Source: Verpa conica
Lineage: Eukaryota; Ascomycota; Pezizomycetes; Pezizales; Morchellaceae
Direction: 5' to 3'
Length of the DNA stretch: 64,000 nt
Assembly: GCA_033030425.1 (NCBI GenBank)
Contig: JAUFSD010000010.1
Location: 868,001-932,000, forward strand
The position numbers and the translations under genes are program-made. Every line of letters begins with the position of its first letter. The stretch's first letter is position 1. The notes below the pieces were generated by a model. That model searched no databases and was not told the origin of the DNA. It worked only from the letters and a program-made list of their open reading frames with translations. Of the stretch, positions 37,191-47,357 are shown piece by piece.

Positions 37191-37789
37191 TGTAACACAA
37201 TCACACACTAGTTTAGTGCAAGCACTGCTCGGCACCAATCTAGTGGATAAATTGTGGTAGGGAGAGGTTTCAGGCTAAGCCTAGTAGCTACCTCAAAGAG
37301 ATTGACTAACTAGACTAGACTCGGTAGGCTAATATACTGATGTGAACTAAAAGTAGCCAGTCAATTGCATATATTGATAACTAACTTAGGTAGCTGAATC
37401 CTGGCGACCCAAAACTAGCTAGACACGGCAGGTTTTATACTAAAACAAAAACATACATAAACTAGCCGGGGCATTCCATGCTCCGGTTCAAAAACAAATA
37501 AACAGTAATCAAAAATAACCCGGCTCAACCATTCCTCCATTCCTGTCATGTTCCTCTGATCCCGGTACCCTAATCTCCGATCCATGCCAGGATCAAAACA
37601 CTAAAGAAATACTAATCATCCCGATCCGGTACCACCCCGGTACAATAATTGCTCCGCTTCCAGCGGGGTTCCCAAACATAGTAAAGTAGATCCAAAGAAA
37701 CAATAAAGAAATCCCAAGGTGGTTAGTGCCATAACCGTATCCAAAACAAGTAAAACAAAGAACAAAGTAACACAGCAGGGGCGGTTACA
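37191..37789 (-). mobile_element. Solo LTR, family C, copy 2 (inside LTR-A)
   Basis: Reverse complement of the LTR at 36118-36714, TGTAAC...GGTTACA. The flanks are AGAGT and GGAGT. The undisturbed LTR-A copies at 61262-62310 and 50689-51614 carry one continuous GGAGT/AGAGT-type site here, so the insertion and its 5-bp duplication are confirmed, with one later change. Confidence 0.87.
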
Positions 37790-38344
37790 GGAGTTGTGCC
37801 CTCCGCCAGTCGGGGCATGTTTCTCGACAAACTAACGGTATGAAGGAAGGCCCCGCTTCCCAGTACTGCTTGCTCATTAGTACCAAAGGGCTTTGGTGAC
37901 TCTCTGCCATGAAGGAACATGCAAAGACGGAACAGATACGGTGGTTAGTACACTTATCGGCCCGTCCACAGAGTACAGATTGGTTCACTAACAGTTTTAC
38001 GTGTTTGCATTACTCTAGTACACCCTTGGGCTTGACAAGAATAGACGATAGGGCTGGGACAAAGTGCTTGGACTGGTCGGGATTTGTATAACTATGGGGG
38101 GAATGTATTTGTATTGGCGACTGTTACTGTGTTGTAAGATTTGTATTGTATGACGTAATTGCTTGGCAGGTTTTCAGGGTCTTCGGGGGTTCCCAGGCGT
38201 TTGTATTAGAATTTAGAATAAATCCGCAAGCCCAAACCGCGGTATATAAAATAGTCGGCAGATTTGTCTCTTTACCAAAAACATCAACGGGAAGAACGAG
38301 TCTTATCAATATATTCGAATCTATCGAACTACCCACTCTATAAC

Positions 38345-38959
38345 TGTGAAGAATAGCGGAGTAACAGCTTAGGACGCAAGTCCTAATGGTATAACTCTAC
38401 AGGTACGATGCACAGAAAGAAGCGTAAAGCCAGTGAATTGGTAGTAGCAACAGAATAAACTATTACTAGAAAGAATAGGCAAGCGAGAAGTCTGAGCATG
38501 TAATACCAAACAAGATAGCGTAGTAGATTGGTGTCTATATCTAGAGAATTACTGTTCCAGAAAAGGGGAGAACGGCCCGCTATTTATACAGAAAAGTCCT
38601 TTATCCTCCAACCGAGATAACTATGTAAAAACCGAGGTGGGAACGCCGTTTGACCCTGAAAACTGTAACAAAGTAAAGGTAACCAAAAGAAATGAGTAAT
38701 ACAGTGCTTGTAAGCGAAATGGTGTGTTGAGTAAACATAAATAAGCGCAACAAAATATAATTCATAACAAATGGCGCAATACATGTGAGTAATAAGGTAT
38801 GCGACCTTCGATAAACATTAGTAGTTATGTAAAAATGTAATAAATGTAAAAATGTATCAAAAAAACAATCAGTACTGCCGTAGTAATGAAATGTAGCAAA
38901 TGGAGATAAAATGTTATACAATCAGGAAAATACAGACTGAGAATCTCGAAAAAATAACA
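38345..38959 (-). mobile_element. Solo LTR, copia family B (615 bp), inside LTR-A
   Basis: Reverse-oriented LTR, TGTGAAGAATAG... to ...AAAAAATAACA on the plus strand, flanked by a perfect duplication ATAAC (38340-38344, 38960-38964). It belongs to the subfamily that has GACGGCAGTACTG-type diagnostic bases, like the LTR at 59497. Confidence 0.9.
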
Positions 38960-39093
38960 ATAACTCTATTACAAACAATTTGCTTGTGACTTTCGAAGTT
39001 TCAATTGAACAACTTTCTGCTCTCTTTTCAACTAACTCTAGTGAGTCTTGACGATATCGTAGTTCGTAACTCTCTTGTGCGATTTAAAGGAAC

Positions 39094-40653
39094 AACTACT
39101 ACCATTGACTGAAGAGACCTTGGTAGTTGGTATCTTATATCTTCGGACTGAACTCTAAGCTTGACGGAACGTAGCCTGGAGAATTGTATAGGCCAGTTTT
39201 ACACTATATTGATACTCGCAAGTTCACTTGGAGTATCGGAAATCACACTTTCATCAATCTACAAACCTACTCGTCATATTAACAATGGCTCAACGAGGAA
39301 TTGGGGGCACCGCATTCGGTGTACTTGGTGACTGGGCAAAATCCCAGTGTAACGGGGGCACTCCCAGGGGAGTACTGCCGTACTAAAAAAAACCAACAAC
39401 CTTCCTTTCTGACGAGAAGCTTTAGCAGCGAGGCTTAGAACCGCTCGTCAACACGGAAGGTCGACAGTCCCTAGGTTAAACAGGTATAAGGATTTTTAAG
39501 GGTTGCAAACTAAAGACTTTAAAAGGCTCTGCTTCCCAGGGGAAGACAAACGTCTTTAGCAAAGAGTATGAGGGTCTCTGAACAACGGTTGTTCGTTGAC
39601 TAGCAAGAATGATTGTCCTGGGGGAAGGACGGGTTTAAGCTATGATTTTGATTGCGAGCAAGCTGCCAAGAAGCGGGGGAACTATTCCTCCGCGCTTGGA
39701 AATCAACTGAGTCTAGAGCGCCCCTAAGAACTAGCGGGGTCGATAGACTAGCGACTAAAAAGCGTTGGTTACTAAAAGCTCTGTAACTATTGCTAAAATG
39801 GTCCGATTTCAAATCCGATTGCACCTTGGATTCGCAGCACTGTCCCCCATATACCCTCCGAGTTTGGTTCGGTTGGACGAATTTTCCTGACGGTTTTGGG
39901 GTTATTTTTGGGGTCCAAAACTTGTCTTTTTGTTAGGGAATCAGCAACTCAGGGGGGCCCCCTCTGCAAACGGCGGGTGGCACAGTGGGGCGCCTTGCGG
40001 GTGTTAGAAAACACAGAGTCCCCTAGGCGGGGTAACCCACTGGTGATTCCTGCCGTTGCTTAGATTCCTTTCCCACGTTCATAGTCCAACCTGGAGACGT
40101 GGCGGAGAGGTAATCTTGATCCATAAGGACCTTAGGGCGAAGCACAAGGCATAGCCCCGTATGGTTCGATTCGTGACGCCGCCAGGTTAATTATTACTTT
40201 TGCTGGCGGCCCTAACTACTAAGCATAGTTTTGCTCTCATCTCACGGCTCTCGGCCTCCCATAAGGTTGGCCATCAGCGAAGCCGTTGTTATTCCTCCTA
40301 GAGGGACAGGAGCTTAACTCTGTTCATGGAGGCAACTGCTTCAGTCTCATTGCACTAGTATCTCCCGTAGCTTGTAAGCTACAGACGCATTACTCTGGTC
40401 TCTGTCGCATACCGACGACGGTGAGCTTCGCTCCGTCCTAGGAGCTTGCCAGCTCGCTTAGGGATCGGGCTATCATAGTAATGACTTTCCTTAGTATCTA
40501 TTGACCGGAATGGGATAGCTAGTTCTATCCTTCAAGGGAGATCCTTAGGAGTCTCTTATATGGAGAGGTACTTGAGACTAGTCATGACGAAGGTTAGATC
40601 GTCACACCCAGACCCGAGTTGAAGAATTGCGGGAGGAAGATGAGGACAGCGTA
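39094..40653 (+). other. Gypsy leader between 5' LTR and gag
   Basis: About 1.56 kb without coding frame, carrying the leader block duplicated in inverted form at 35934 and 36720, a second LTR-like homologous stretch near 39838-40010 (TATACCCTCCGAGTTTGGTTCG...), and a tRNA-like hairpin at 40088-40188. No classical primer-binding site was recognised directly after the LTR. Confidence 0.55.
40088..40188 (+). other. tRNA-like hairpin with A/B-box-like sequences
   Basis: AACCTGG at 40088-40094 pairs with CCAGGTT at 40182-40188, continuing as GGCGG/CCGCC after a bulge. Inside are TGGCGGAGAGG (A-box-like) and GGTTCGATTCG at 40163-40173 (B-box-like, one mismatch). A proper T stem is not formed, so it is not an intact tRNA; a tRNA-Ser-derived relic or Pol III-type control region is possible. 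Confidence 0.3.
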
Positions 40654-42561
40654 ATGGGAGAAATCGACCAGCTGTCAGCCCCAGGAGGACCCTCAGTGTC
40701 CGACGGAAGTGGAAGGCGCAGAACCCAGCGACCATCCACCCAACAAACACAGTTCCTGGAAATCTTAAACCAGTTCCTTACTACTCATGAAGAGGACCTA
40801 AACTTCATGAGCGAAAACCAGCGAACACTGTGGGATCAGCTGATACGCACCCACAGCAGACTCAACCAAGAGGATAAACTCACCCAAAGAGACCTCCAAC
40901 AGGCTCAGTAGAGACAGAGCAGCTTGGAGGAAGTCTTCTTGGTGGCACATAATGCCAGAGAGCTGGAAAAACAGGCCATCGAGCAAAACGCTGCCCAGGT
41001 GCAACAGCAGCTACTTAACGCCGAAGCGGAAGTCAACTGCCAGAAGGCAGTCACCCAGGAAGTAATAGCGGAACTCAACCGCCAAAGGGTGGAGGCCGAA
41101 GAACTAAGGAACGCCCACCGCCAGGAGATAGAGGAGCCAAGGAGCCGGTTGTCTCAGTACTCCCAATCCAGACGCGGAGAACCTAGCGGCATTAGGCAGA
41201 AAACACCTAGGAGCAACATGCTCGAGATCGAAAACTTTGTCGAAGGGGTATTGGCGGCAGGACAGGAAGAAGTCCTCAATAACCAGGAGGCGTGGCGACA
41301 AGCCCCTTCACCAATTCCCCCGAGACCAGACGTGGGCGGAGGCGGCAGCATGCTGCCTCCACGAGGACCTAGGATGGTAGGAGCCGGCCATCCAGGTGGT
41401 AGCGATTCCAGCAGCGACAAAGACAGAAGCCAATCTCCTCCACCTAGGAAAAACCTTAAGTTCAGACGCCTCCTCCGGGAAGGAACTCCTTTCTCCACAG
41501 TAAGCCAGTCGGAAGCCCATAATTCCGAAGCCCGCAAACCTGAGGACTTCGAGAACAAAAAAGATCAGAACATCCGACATTGGCTGCTCGACTGTGAAAA
41601 CTACTTCATCCAGAGAGCAAAAAACTTTCCTGCCGATAAAAATAAAATTATATTCGCAGGAAGTTATATGAAGGGAGTTCCGAAAGAATGGTTCGTGGGT
41701 TATATGACTTACAAAGCCACCGGAGATAACGGGCCAGACTACCTGACGTGGGAGCGATTCCGCCAGGAAGTCATTAAGAAATTCCTAGGGTCCAACGAGG
41801 CGATGGAAGCAGCGCAAAAAATGGGGAAGTGGGAATATAAGAGCAGCATCTCTGATTACATCATGCATATGCAACTCTTGAACATGAAAGCCCGGATGTC
41901 TGGCTCTAGTTTGAGAATAGCCTTTCTCACTGGCCTCCCGGCGGCAATCAGAGATAGATTCTCCATGTTCCCCGTTACCGAAGACAATGACGACTTTGTC
42001 ACCAACCTAGAAGCCGCGGGCAAAAGACATGAAGAGACTCTGGAGATGGAGCGTTTGCTCTCTCGAGTCCCAGGTGCCCAAGGCGAACAATCGGTGCAAC
42101 GCCACTCTAGGTTCAAGGCGAAGCAAGCAAAAGGAGAAGAGAAGAAGGAGAAACCAGCGAGCACGGAGAAAAAGGACGATAAGTCGGCCCCTCCAGCAAA
42201 GAAAACTTACCCCCGAAAGCACTTCAATTTCGCGGAAGCAACCAAAGGTGTCCTACGGGATGTCATGGCCAGACGCGAAAAAGAAGATATCTGCCAACGG
42301 TGCGGCAAGAAGGGGCATATCTGGGGCTATTGTGCTTCAGATATCAACACCAGTGCCGCTGTCTCAGCCTTCACCTTTACCAAGCGTCTGAGAGAGGAGG
42401 AGGAGGAATCCCCAGAAGAGCCTCCCAGACCCCGCAAGCAATGTCACCGGGCCAAGGCAAAGGCCGCTACAGCTGCTGCCAGAATGGACAACGAAGGAGA
42501 TACTCAGATGGTGTTCGATAATGCGGGCACATCTGAGGAGGATTTTTGGAAGGGCATCTAG
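40654..42561 (+). pseudogene. Gypsy gag, copy 1, with one internal stop
   Basis: One frame runs from ATG 40654 to TAG 42559-42561, broken only by TAG at 40909-40911. Order: N-terminal part, coiled coil with repeated RQ/EE heptads (to about 41160), a Retrotrans_gag core (HWLLDCENYFIQRAKNFPAD, YMKGVPKEWFVGYMTYKA, FRQEVIKKFLGSNEA), a basic lysine-rich stretch, and a zinc knuckle CQRCGKKGHIWGYC (CX2CX4HX4C). The internal TAG sits where CAG would fit, a C-to-T change in CpA context. Homologous to the reverse copy at 52121-54290. Confidence 0.85.
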
Positions 42562-42833
42562 ACTCCCCAGGTCTAGATTTGCCCCAAATTGCAACACTTT
42601 CACTGCGAGAAAATCCAAAAACAGTTCTAAAAGAAAAAGACCGGAGGAGGAGGAATCCACCCCGAAGAAAAAACAAGCGACGGAGCCAGTACACGGAGCA
42701 CATCCTATTGCCACCTTTGATTTTTGTTTCCCTAATCGCATAAAACGCTGTAAAGTATTGTTGGACACCGGAGCCACAGGGCCGGTTTTGAGTTTGCGTT
42801 TTGTTTCTTTATATAATGTCCCAAAGGTGGAAA
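42546..42833 (+). pseudogene. Gypsy protease start, copy 1, truncated
   Basis: The aspartic-protease motif DTGATGP is at about 42764. The frame opens at the gag end in the -1 frame after a TTTTT run (42543-42547); a one-base shorter A run near 42613 (four A against five in the reverse copy) shifts it again before DTGAT. It ends abruptly at the LTR inserted after 42833. Confidence 0.75.
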
Positions 42834-43222
42834 TGTGAAGAATAGCGGAGTAACAGCTTAGGACGCGAGTCCTAATGGTATAACTCTACAGGTACGATGC
42901 ACAGAAAGAAGCGTAAAGCCAGTGAGTGGGTGGTAGCAACAGAATAAACTATTACTATAAAGAACAGGCAAGCGAGAATTCTGAGCATGTAATACCAAAC
43001 AAGATAGCGTAGCAGATTGTTGTCTATGTCTAGAGAATTACTGTTCCAGAAAGAGGGAGAACGGCCCGCTATTTATACAGAAAAGTCCTTTATCCTCCAA
43101 CCGAGATAACTATGTGAAAACCGAGGTGGGAACGCCGTTTGACCCTGAAAACCGTAGCAAAGTAAAGATAACCAAAAGAAATGAGTAATACAGTGCTTGT
43201 AAGCGAAATGGTGTGTTGAGTA
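42834..43222 (-). mobile_element. Truncated copia LTR-B inserted in gypsy protease
   Basis: Starts TGTGAAGAATAG exactly after the protease sequence GGTGGAAA and breaks off at GTGTTGAGTA, where the next LTR-B copy begins. About 389 of the usual 616 bp remain. Confidence 0.85.
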
Positions 43223-43807
43223 TGTGAAGAATAGCGGAGTAACAGCTTAGGACGCAAGTCCTAATGGTATAACTCTACAGGTACGATGCACAGAAAGAAG
43301 CGTAAAGCCAGTGAATGGGTGGTAGCAACAGAATAGACTATTACTATAAAGAACAGGCAAGCAAGAATTCTGAGCATGTAATACCAAACAAGATAGCGTA
43401 GTAGATTGTTGTCTATGTCTAGAGAATTACAGTCCCAGAAAGAGGGAGAACGGCCCGCTATTTATACAGAAAAGTCCTTTATCCTCCAACCGAGATAACT
43501 ATGTGAAAACCGTAACAAAGTAAAGGTAACCAAAAGAAAATGAGTAATACAATGCTTGTAAGCGAAATGGTGTGTTGAGTAAACATAAATGAGCGCAACA
43601 AAATATGACTCATAACAAATGGCGCAATACATGTGAGTAATAAGGTATGCGATCCTTCGATAAACATTAGTAGTTATGTAAAATATAATAAATGTAAAAA
43701 TGTATCAAGAAAACAATCAGAACTGTCATCGTAATGAAATGTAGCAAATGGAGATAAAATGTTATACAAACAAGGAAAGACAGACTGAGAATCTCGAAAA
43801 AATAACA
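43223..43807 (-). mobile_element. Second copia LTR-B copy, with a 28-bp internal deletion
   Basis: Runs from TGTGAAG at 43223 to AATAACA at 43807 (585 bp). A segment of about 28 bp between two AAAACC/AAACCG words near 43507 is missing relative to other copies. No target duplication: left flank GAGTA, right flank TTAGT. Confidence 0.85.
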
Positions 43808-45156
43808 TTAGTCAAGCGGATATTGTTCTGAAAGATACGAGAGGCTTCAATCTCCATATATGTCCAGGCTAGCCAATAGTAATCATCACGGAAGTGGAAA
43901 ACAACTGAGTTAAGCTTCAGCTTTGCATCAGCAAGACGGGTGTTGTGGTAAGGTGTTCTGTCTTCTTTTGCTGGTAGAGTCCACTGACCATGACCCCAAG
44001 GATACAATACTGGAAACAGCAGGGGTTCTATTGCAGGATCTGAACAGGATAGTCCAATGGGATTATTAGGAGATGACTGATTTGGAAGAGAGCGAACAGG
44101 TAAACGGAAGTTACGGTGGTCTTCATTTGCTGTGTTTTGTGGGTAGTTGAAAGGATTTAGAACAATATCTGGACGGTTCAATGGTCTTGATTCTTCTTGA
44201 CTATTTAGAGAAGAGAGTGATGCCGTTGGGAGAGAATGGAGTTGAAGTTCAGTTCTGACATCATAACGGAGAAACAATGAATTGTTTTGGAGAAGCCAAT
44301 TGCGGCAAAGCTCAAGCTGGTGAGTATCATGTCCTCCGTCAAACAAATTTCTAGAGCTCTCTAGAAAAGCTCCAATACAGCCACTAAAAAGTGCAACAGC
44401 ACGGGAATTTTTAGACAAGCTCATTTTGCCTACAATATACTATTAGTAAGGTTTACAGAAGGATAGTAAGTAAAAGAATTACCTGTTACTGTTCTGTAGG
44501 TTGAATATGGGTTTATATGCTCTGAATGACTGACGGTTCTACCTAAGTTTGTTTGTAGAGAAATTGGACTAAGAAAGACACGAGACCGTTGAGCCAATAC
44601 TAATAATACTTCAGGCCATGGACCAGCTGATAGAGGTTCTTTAGGCTTAGTTTTGCAATGAACACAAACAGCAATCTGAATGCTGTCACCTTTTAACCTC
44701 TCCGTAGTAGAAACACCAAAGACTTCAGTCAATGAGTACAATTGACTGGCGTTCTTAGTGATCCAGTGTATATGACGTGGAAGCAGTAGGATTGAACAGA
44801 AAGAGCATGGTGTACTGGGGAAAGCTTTATCGTATGTTGATCTAAAAAGTTGAAGAACTTTTTTAAAAGCTGGGCTAGGAGAATATACAGCATTCTGAGG
44901 AGCTGATTGAGGTGGAATAGAAGACGGTAAAGAGAGATGATATACTTCTGCTGGAACTAACTGTGATGGGTTTGGTTGGACTATTCCTCGGGAGCTTTGA
45001 TTGTTATGCTGAATAAAGGAATAGGTGGTGAATAAAGCTCTGGTGTCTTCAGTTTCAATATTAGAAGCAACTGGAATAAGGTGATGGTTTTGTATATTGC
45101 CGTTTGCACTGGTTCTAGATCTGTTTCTGTTTATAAGATTTGCATCTGACTATGGA
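43808..45156 (-). pseudogene. Helitron Rep/helicase gene, N-terminal fragment
   Basis: Exons 45156..44483 and 44429..43808 splice in frame over a 53-nt intron (donor GTAATT, branch TTACTAAT, acceptor GTAG). The first exon has paired cysteines (PCSFCS..., CVHCKTK) typical of the metal-binding region of fungal Helitron proteins. The second contains the start of the Helitron_like_N domain: DPAIEPLLFPVLYPWGHGQW, then LADAKLKLNSVVFHF and DYYWLAWTYMEIEASRIFQNN. The frame is cut by the copia LTR at 43807, so the HUH nuclease motif and helicase are lost. An acceptor (TTCCATAG) directly before 45156 implies a further upstream exon that I could not place. Confidence 0.75.
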
Positions 45157-45304
45157 ATATAGGAACGGAATTGATAAGACATTATTAACCCTGAATACCA
45201 TAAAAAATTCTCCTGATTAGCTATCAACGAATACCAATAATTTCCACCGGAAAGTAAAAAGAAACCCCAGAATATAAAACTAAATACAATGTCTGTCCCT
45301 ATTC

Positions 45305-46533
45305 TCAAGCCTTGCCCTTTCCTTTTGCCTTCTTCCTATTATGATACTTTTTTTTTGAAGTAGAGTCTGCTAATCCCAACTCATCTTCATCATCCTTGGA
45401 AGTTTCCAACATATCAATCTCTTCAAACCCATGATCGTTGCTACCAGAAGCCTCTGTAGCTGGTATAATGAGGCTGTTAGCAGGAGTAGATGGTGTTCCT
45501 ATACCACCACTATCTCCGTCAGAATTGGAAACTGGTTGTTTCTTCTCTATAGATTGTATGTATACGTTAATTATTGCTTTAAATATTTCAGAGAGCTGGA
45601 TAACCTTACGGAAGCTGCTGAACAGATTTCTGCTAGACTTTATACTGTTCGGAGAAGAAAAGGGTGAGGTCATACTACTATCAGGATCTGGCTTGATAGT
45701 TTTTATTGGGCTGGTGGATGCTGTAAGTGGACCCAGCAGTACTTTGCGTTTTGATTTGGGAGTTTGAAATATAGAAGCCTTGTCTTCCTTAGGAACCAAA
45801 TCCCGTGAGAAGCTGATGGCCAAAGAAAAAGCATAAGCTGTATTCAACATATAGAGTATTAGTACTGACAGGTATCAATTTAGAGGGTTTACATACCACG
45901 ATCAATATCAGTTTCATAGATATACTTGAAAGCTATATCTAATGTTTTTCCCGACTGCAGATAGGTGACTAATTTGGCAAATAATAGAACTTTGGTATCT
46001 ATAAGAAAGGTAACCGTACACTATACTAGTTAGTATTTCCTTTATTTTACTTAATTCTGGCTTATACTTACAACAACGTCCTCTCTAGCCTCACTATTAT
46101 ACTGATACATCTGGCCTTGAAAGTGGGAGAGACTTGTATCGGGCATTTTGACCAAATCAGAAAGCATAGTAACAGTGGAGGTGCAGTAGGCTTCGTTGGC
46201 AATAGATTTATCAATAGGAGTATTATGAAAGAGCTCAGTATTACGGATGAGTGAATACTAAATAGATATTAACTTCAAAAGCAATTTAGAGAGAAATGGA
46301 AAGCTGGATTTGTATGTGCTTACCACAGGAGCCTTTCCAGCAGTGAAAATGACTGTTCCATTGAACAAATGCACACGATCAGGATACAGAGCATTCTCAG
46401 AGCTCTGAAAGTACTTGATTGCCACCTCATGAATAATACCTTCACCATCCTTGTGGGATACTTTAGCAGCTTTGAATCCACCAACACCAGTAACAGAGAG
46501 AACTCTTCCAATAAAAGTGAAATAAATAGGCAT
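45305..46533 (-). CDS. Intact four-exon gene beside the Helitron fragment, possible OB-fold protein
   Basis: CDS complement(join(45305..45837, 45897..45954, 46072..46257, 46324..46533)), 328 aa; introns of 59, 117 and 66 nt with GT-AG ends and all phases closing without a stop. I do not recognise the family with certainty. The first about 75 residues (YFTFIGRVLSVTGVGGFKAA, ...VAIKYFQS..., YPDRVHLFNGTVIFTAGKA) have the beta-strand spacing of an OB fold, as in RPA-like ssDNA-binding proteins. The C-terminal part is low-complexity, acidic, and ends in a lysine-rich tail (KKKYHNRKKAKGKGKA) resembling a nuclear signal. It lies upstream of, and on the same strand as, the truncated Helitron rep/helicase gene. 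Function is inferred from place only. Confidence 0.6.
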
Positions 46534-47357
46534 AGTGGAAATATACGTACCAATATTGGATAGATATACTGAAAAAAGGGAGAATAGAGGTTTCGTTGAG
46601 AGGATTAGAAGAATTGAAGTTGATGTGGGATAGTAAAGAGATCAGGAGTAGACGGGAGATCAGGGAAGTTTAATAGTGGAGAAGAACCTTAAAGCATATA
46701 CTTAAAATAGATAAAACTGTGTCTAATTGTGTCTGCTGTATACGATCCCTAGGTGTAAGTATCTACGTCATTACAATCAGTATTTGGTATAGTTTCAACG
46801 CCACCAACAATTCATTACAATGTATGATCCCATAGCTACTATAAAAAGAACTCCATGTTATACTGGCGTTCATGAAAAACAGGTTTTAGACTATTCATTT
46901 GAAATATATGTATGTAATTACTTTATATACGTCATTCATTGTTGTTAGAGACTCTGGTAGGGTTAGGGTTATTATCAACTCTTATGTGATTGTATCGGGA
47001 GTCTCATTTTGACGGTATGGAATAGAGAGTATAGCTGATAGATGTAGTTTTATTAGAATAAACGTAAAGTCTACTGTTGATAAGGAGTATTAGAAGATTG
47101 TAAGTTAGGCTTCTATTCTAATTGTATTGTTTGCTCTTAGTATGTATATATTGAATCAACTGTATAAAAGTAATTGTACCAATATATATAGCAATGCAAT
47201 AGGTATACCTACTATATAATAGTACGTAACATAGACACAACACAACACACTAAAATTGATTGTGAACCTAAAGAGGAAATAAACTACAAATGGAGCATAG
47301 TTTGTGTTTCACAGTACCCACTCATCCACCCACACGATTTTTATTAGGTTTAAAAAA
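46534..47357. other. AT-rich spacer, probable Helitron 5' side
   Basis: No ORF or domain. It should contain the promoter of the intact minus-strand gene and perhaps the 5' end of the Helitron, but I could not identify a defined terminus. It ends at the abrupt start of gypsy pol at about 47358. Confidence 0.45.

Larger units (their letters stand above)
36818..39093 (+). mobile_element. Gypsy 5' LTR (family A), split by two solo LTRs
   Basis: Begins TATTGTAGGCACCTG (TGTTGTAGG in other copies) and ends at about 39093 near GATTTAAAGGAACA. After removing the solo LTRs at 37191-37789 and 38345-38959 with their duplications, about 1.05 kb remains, equal to the copy at 61262-62310. A TATA box (GGTATATAAAATAG) lies at 38241. 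The exact 3' end is uncertain by a few bases. Confidence 0.8.
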
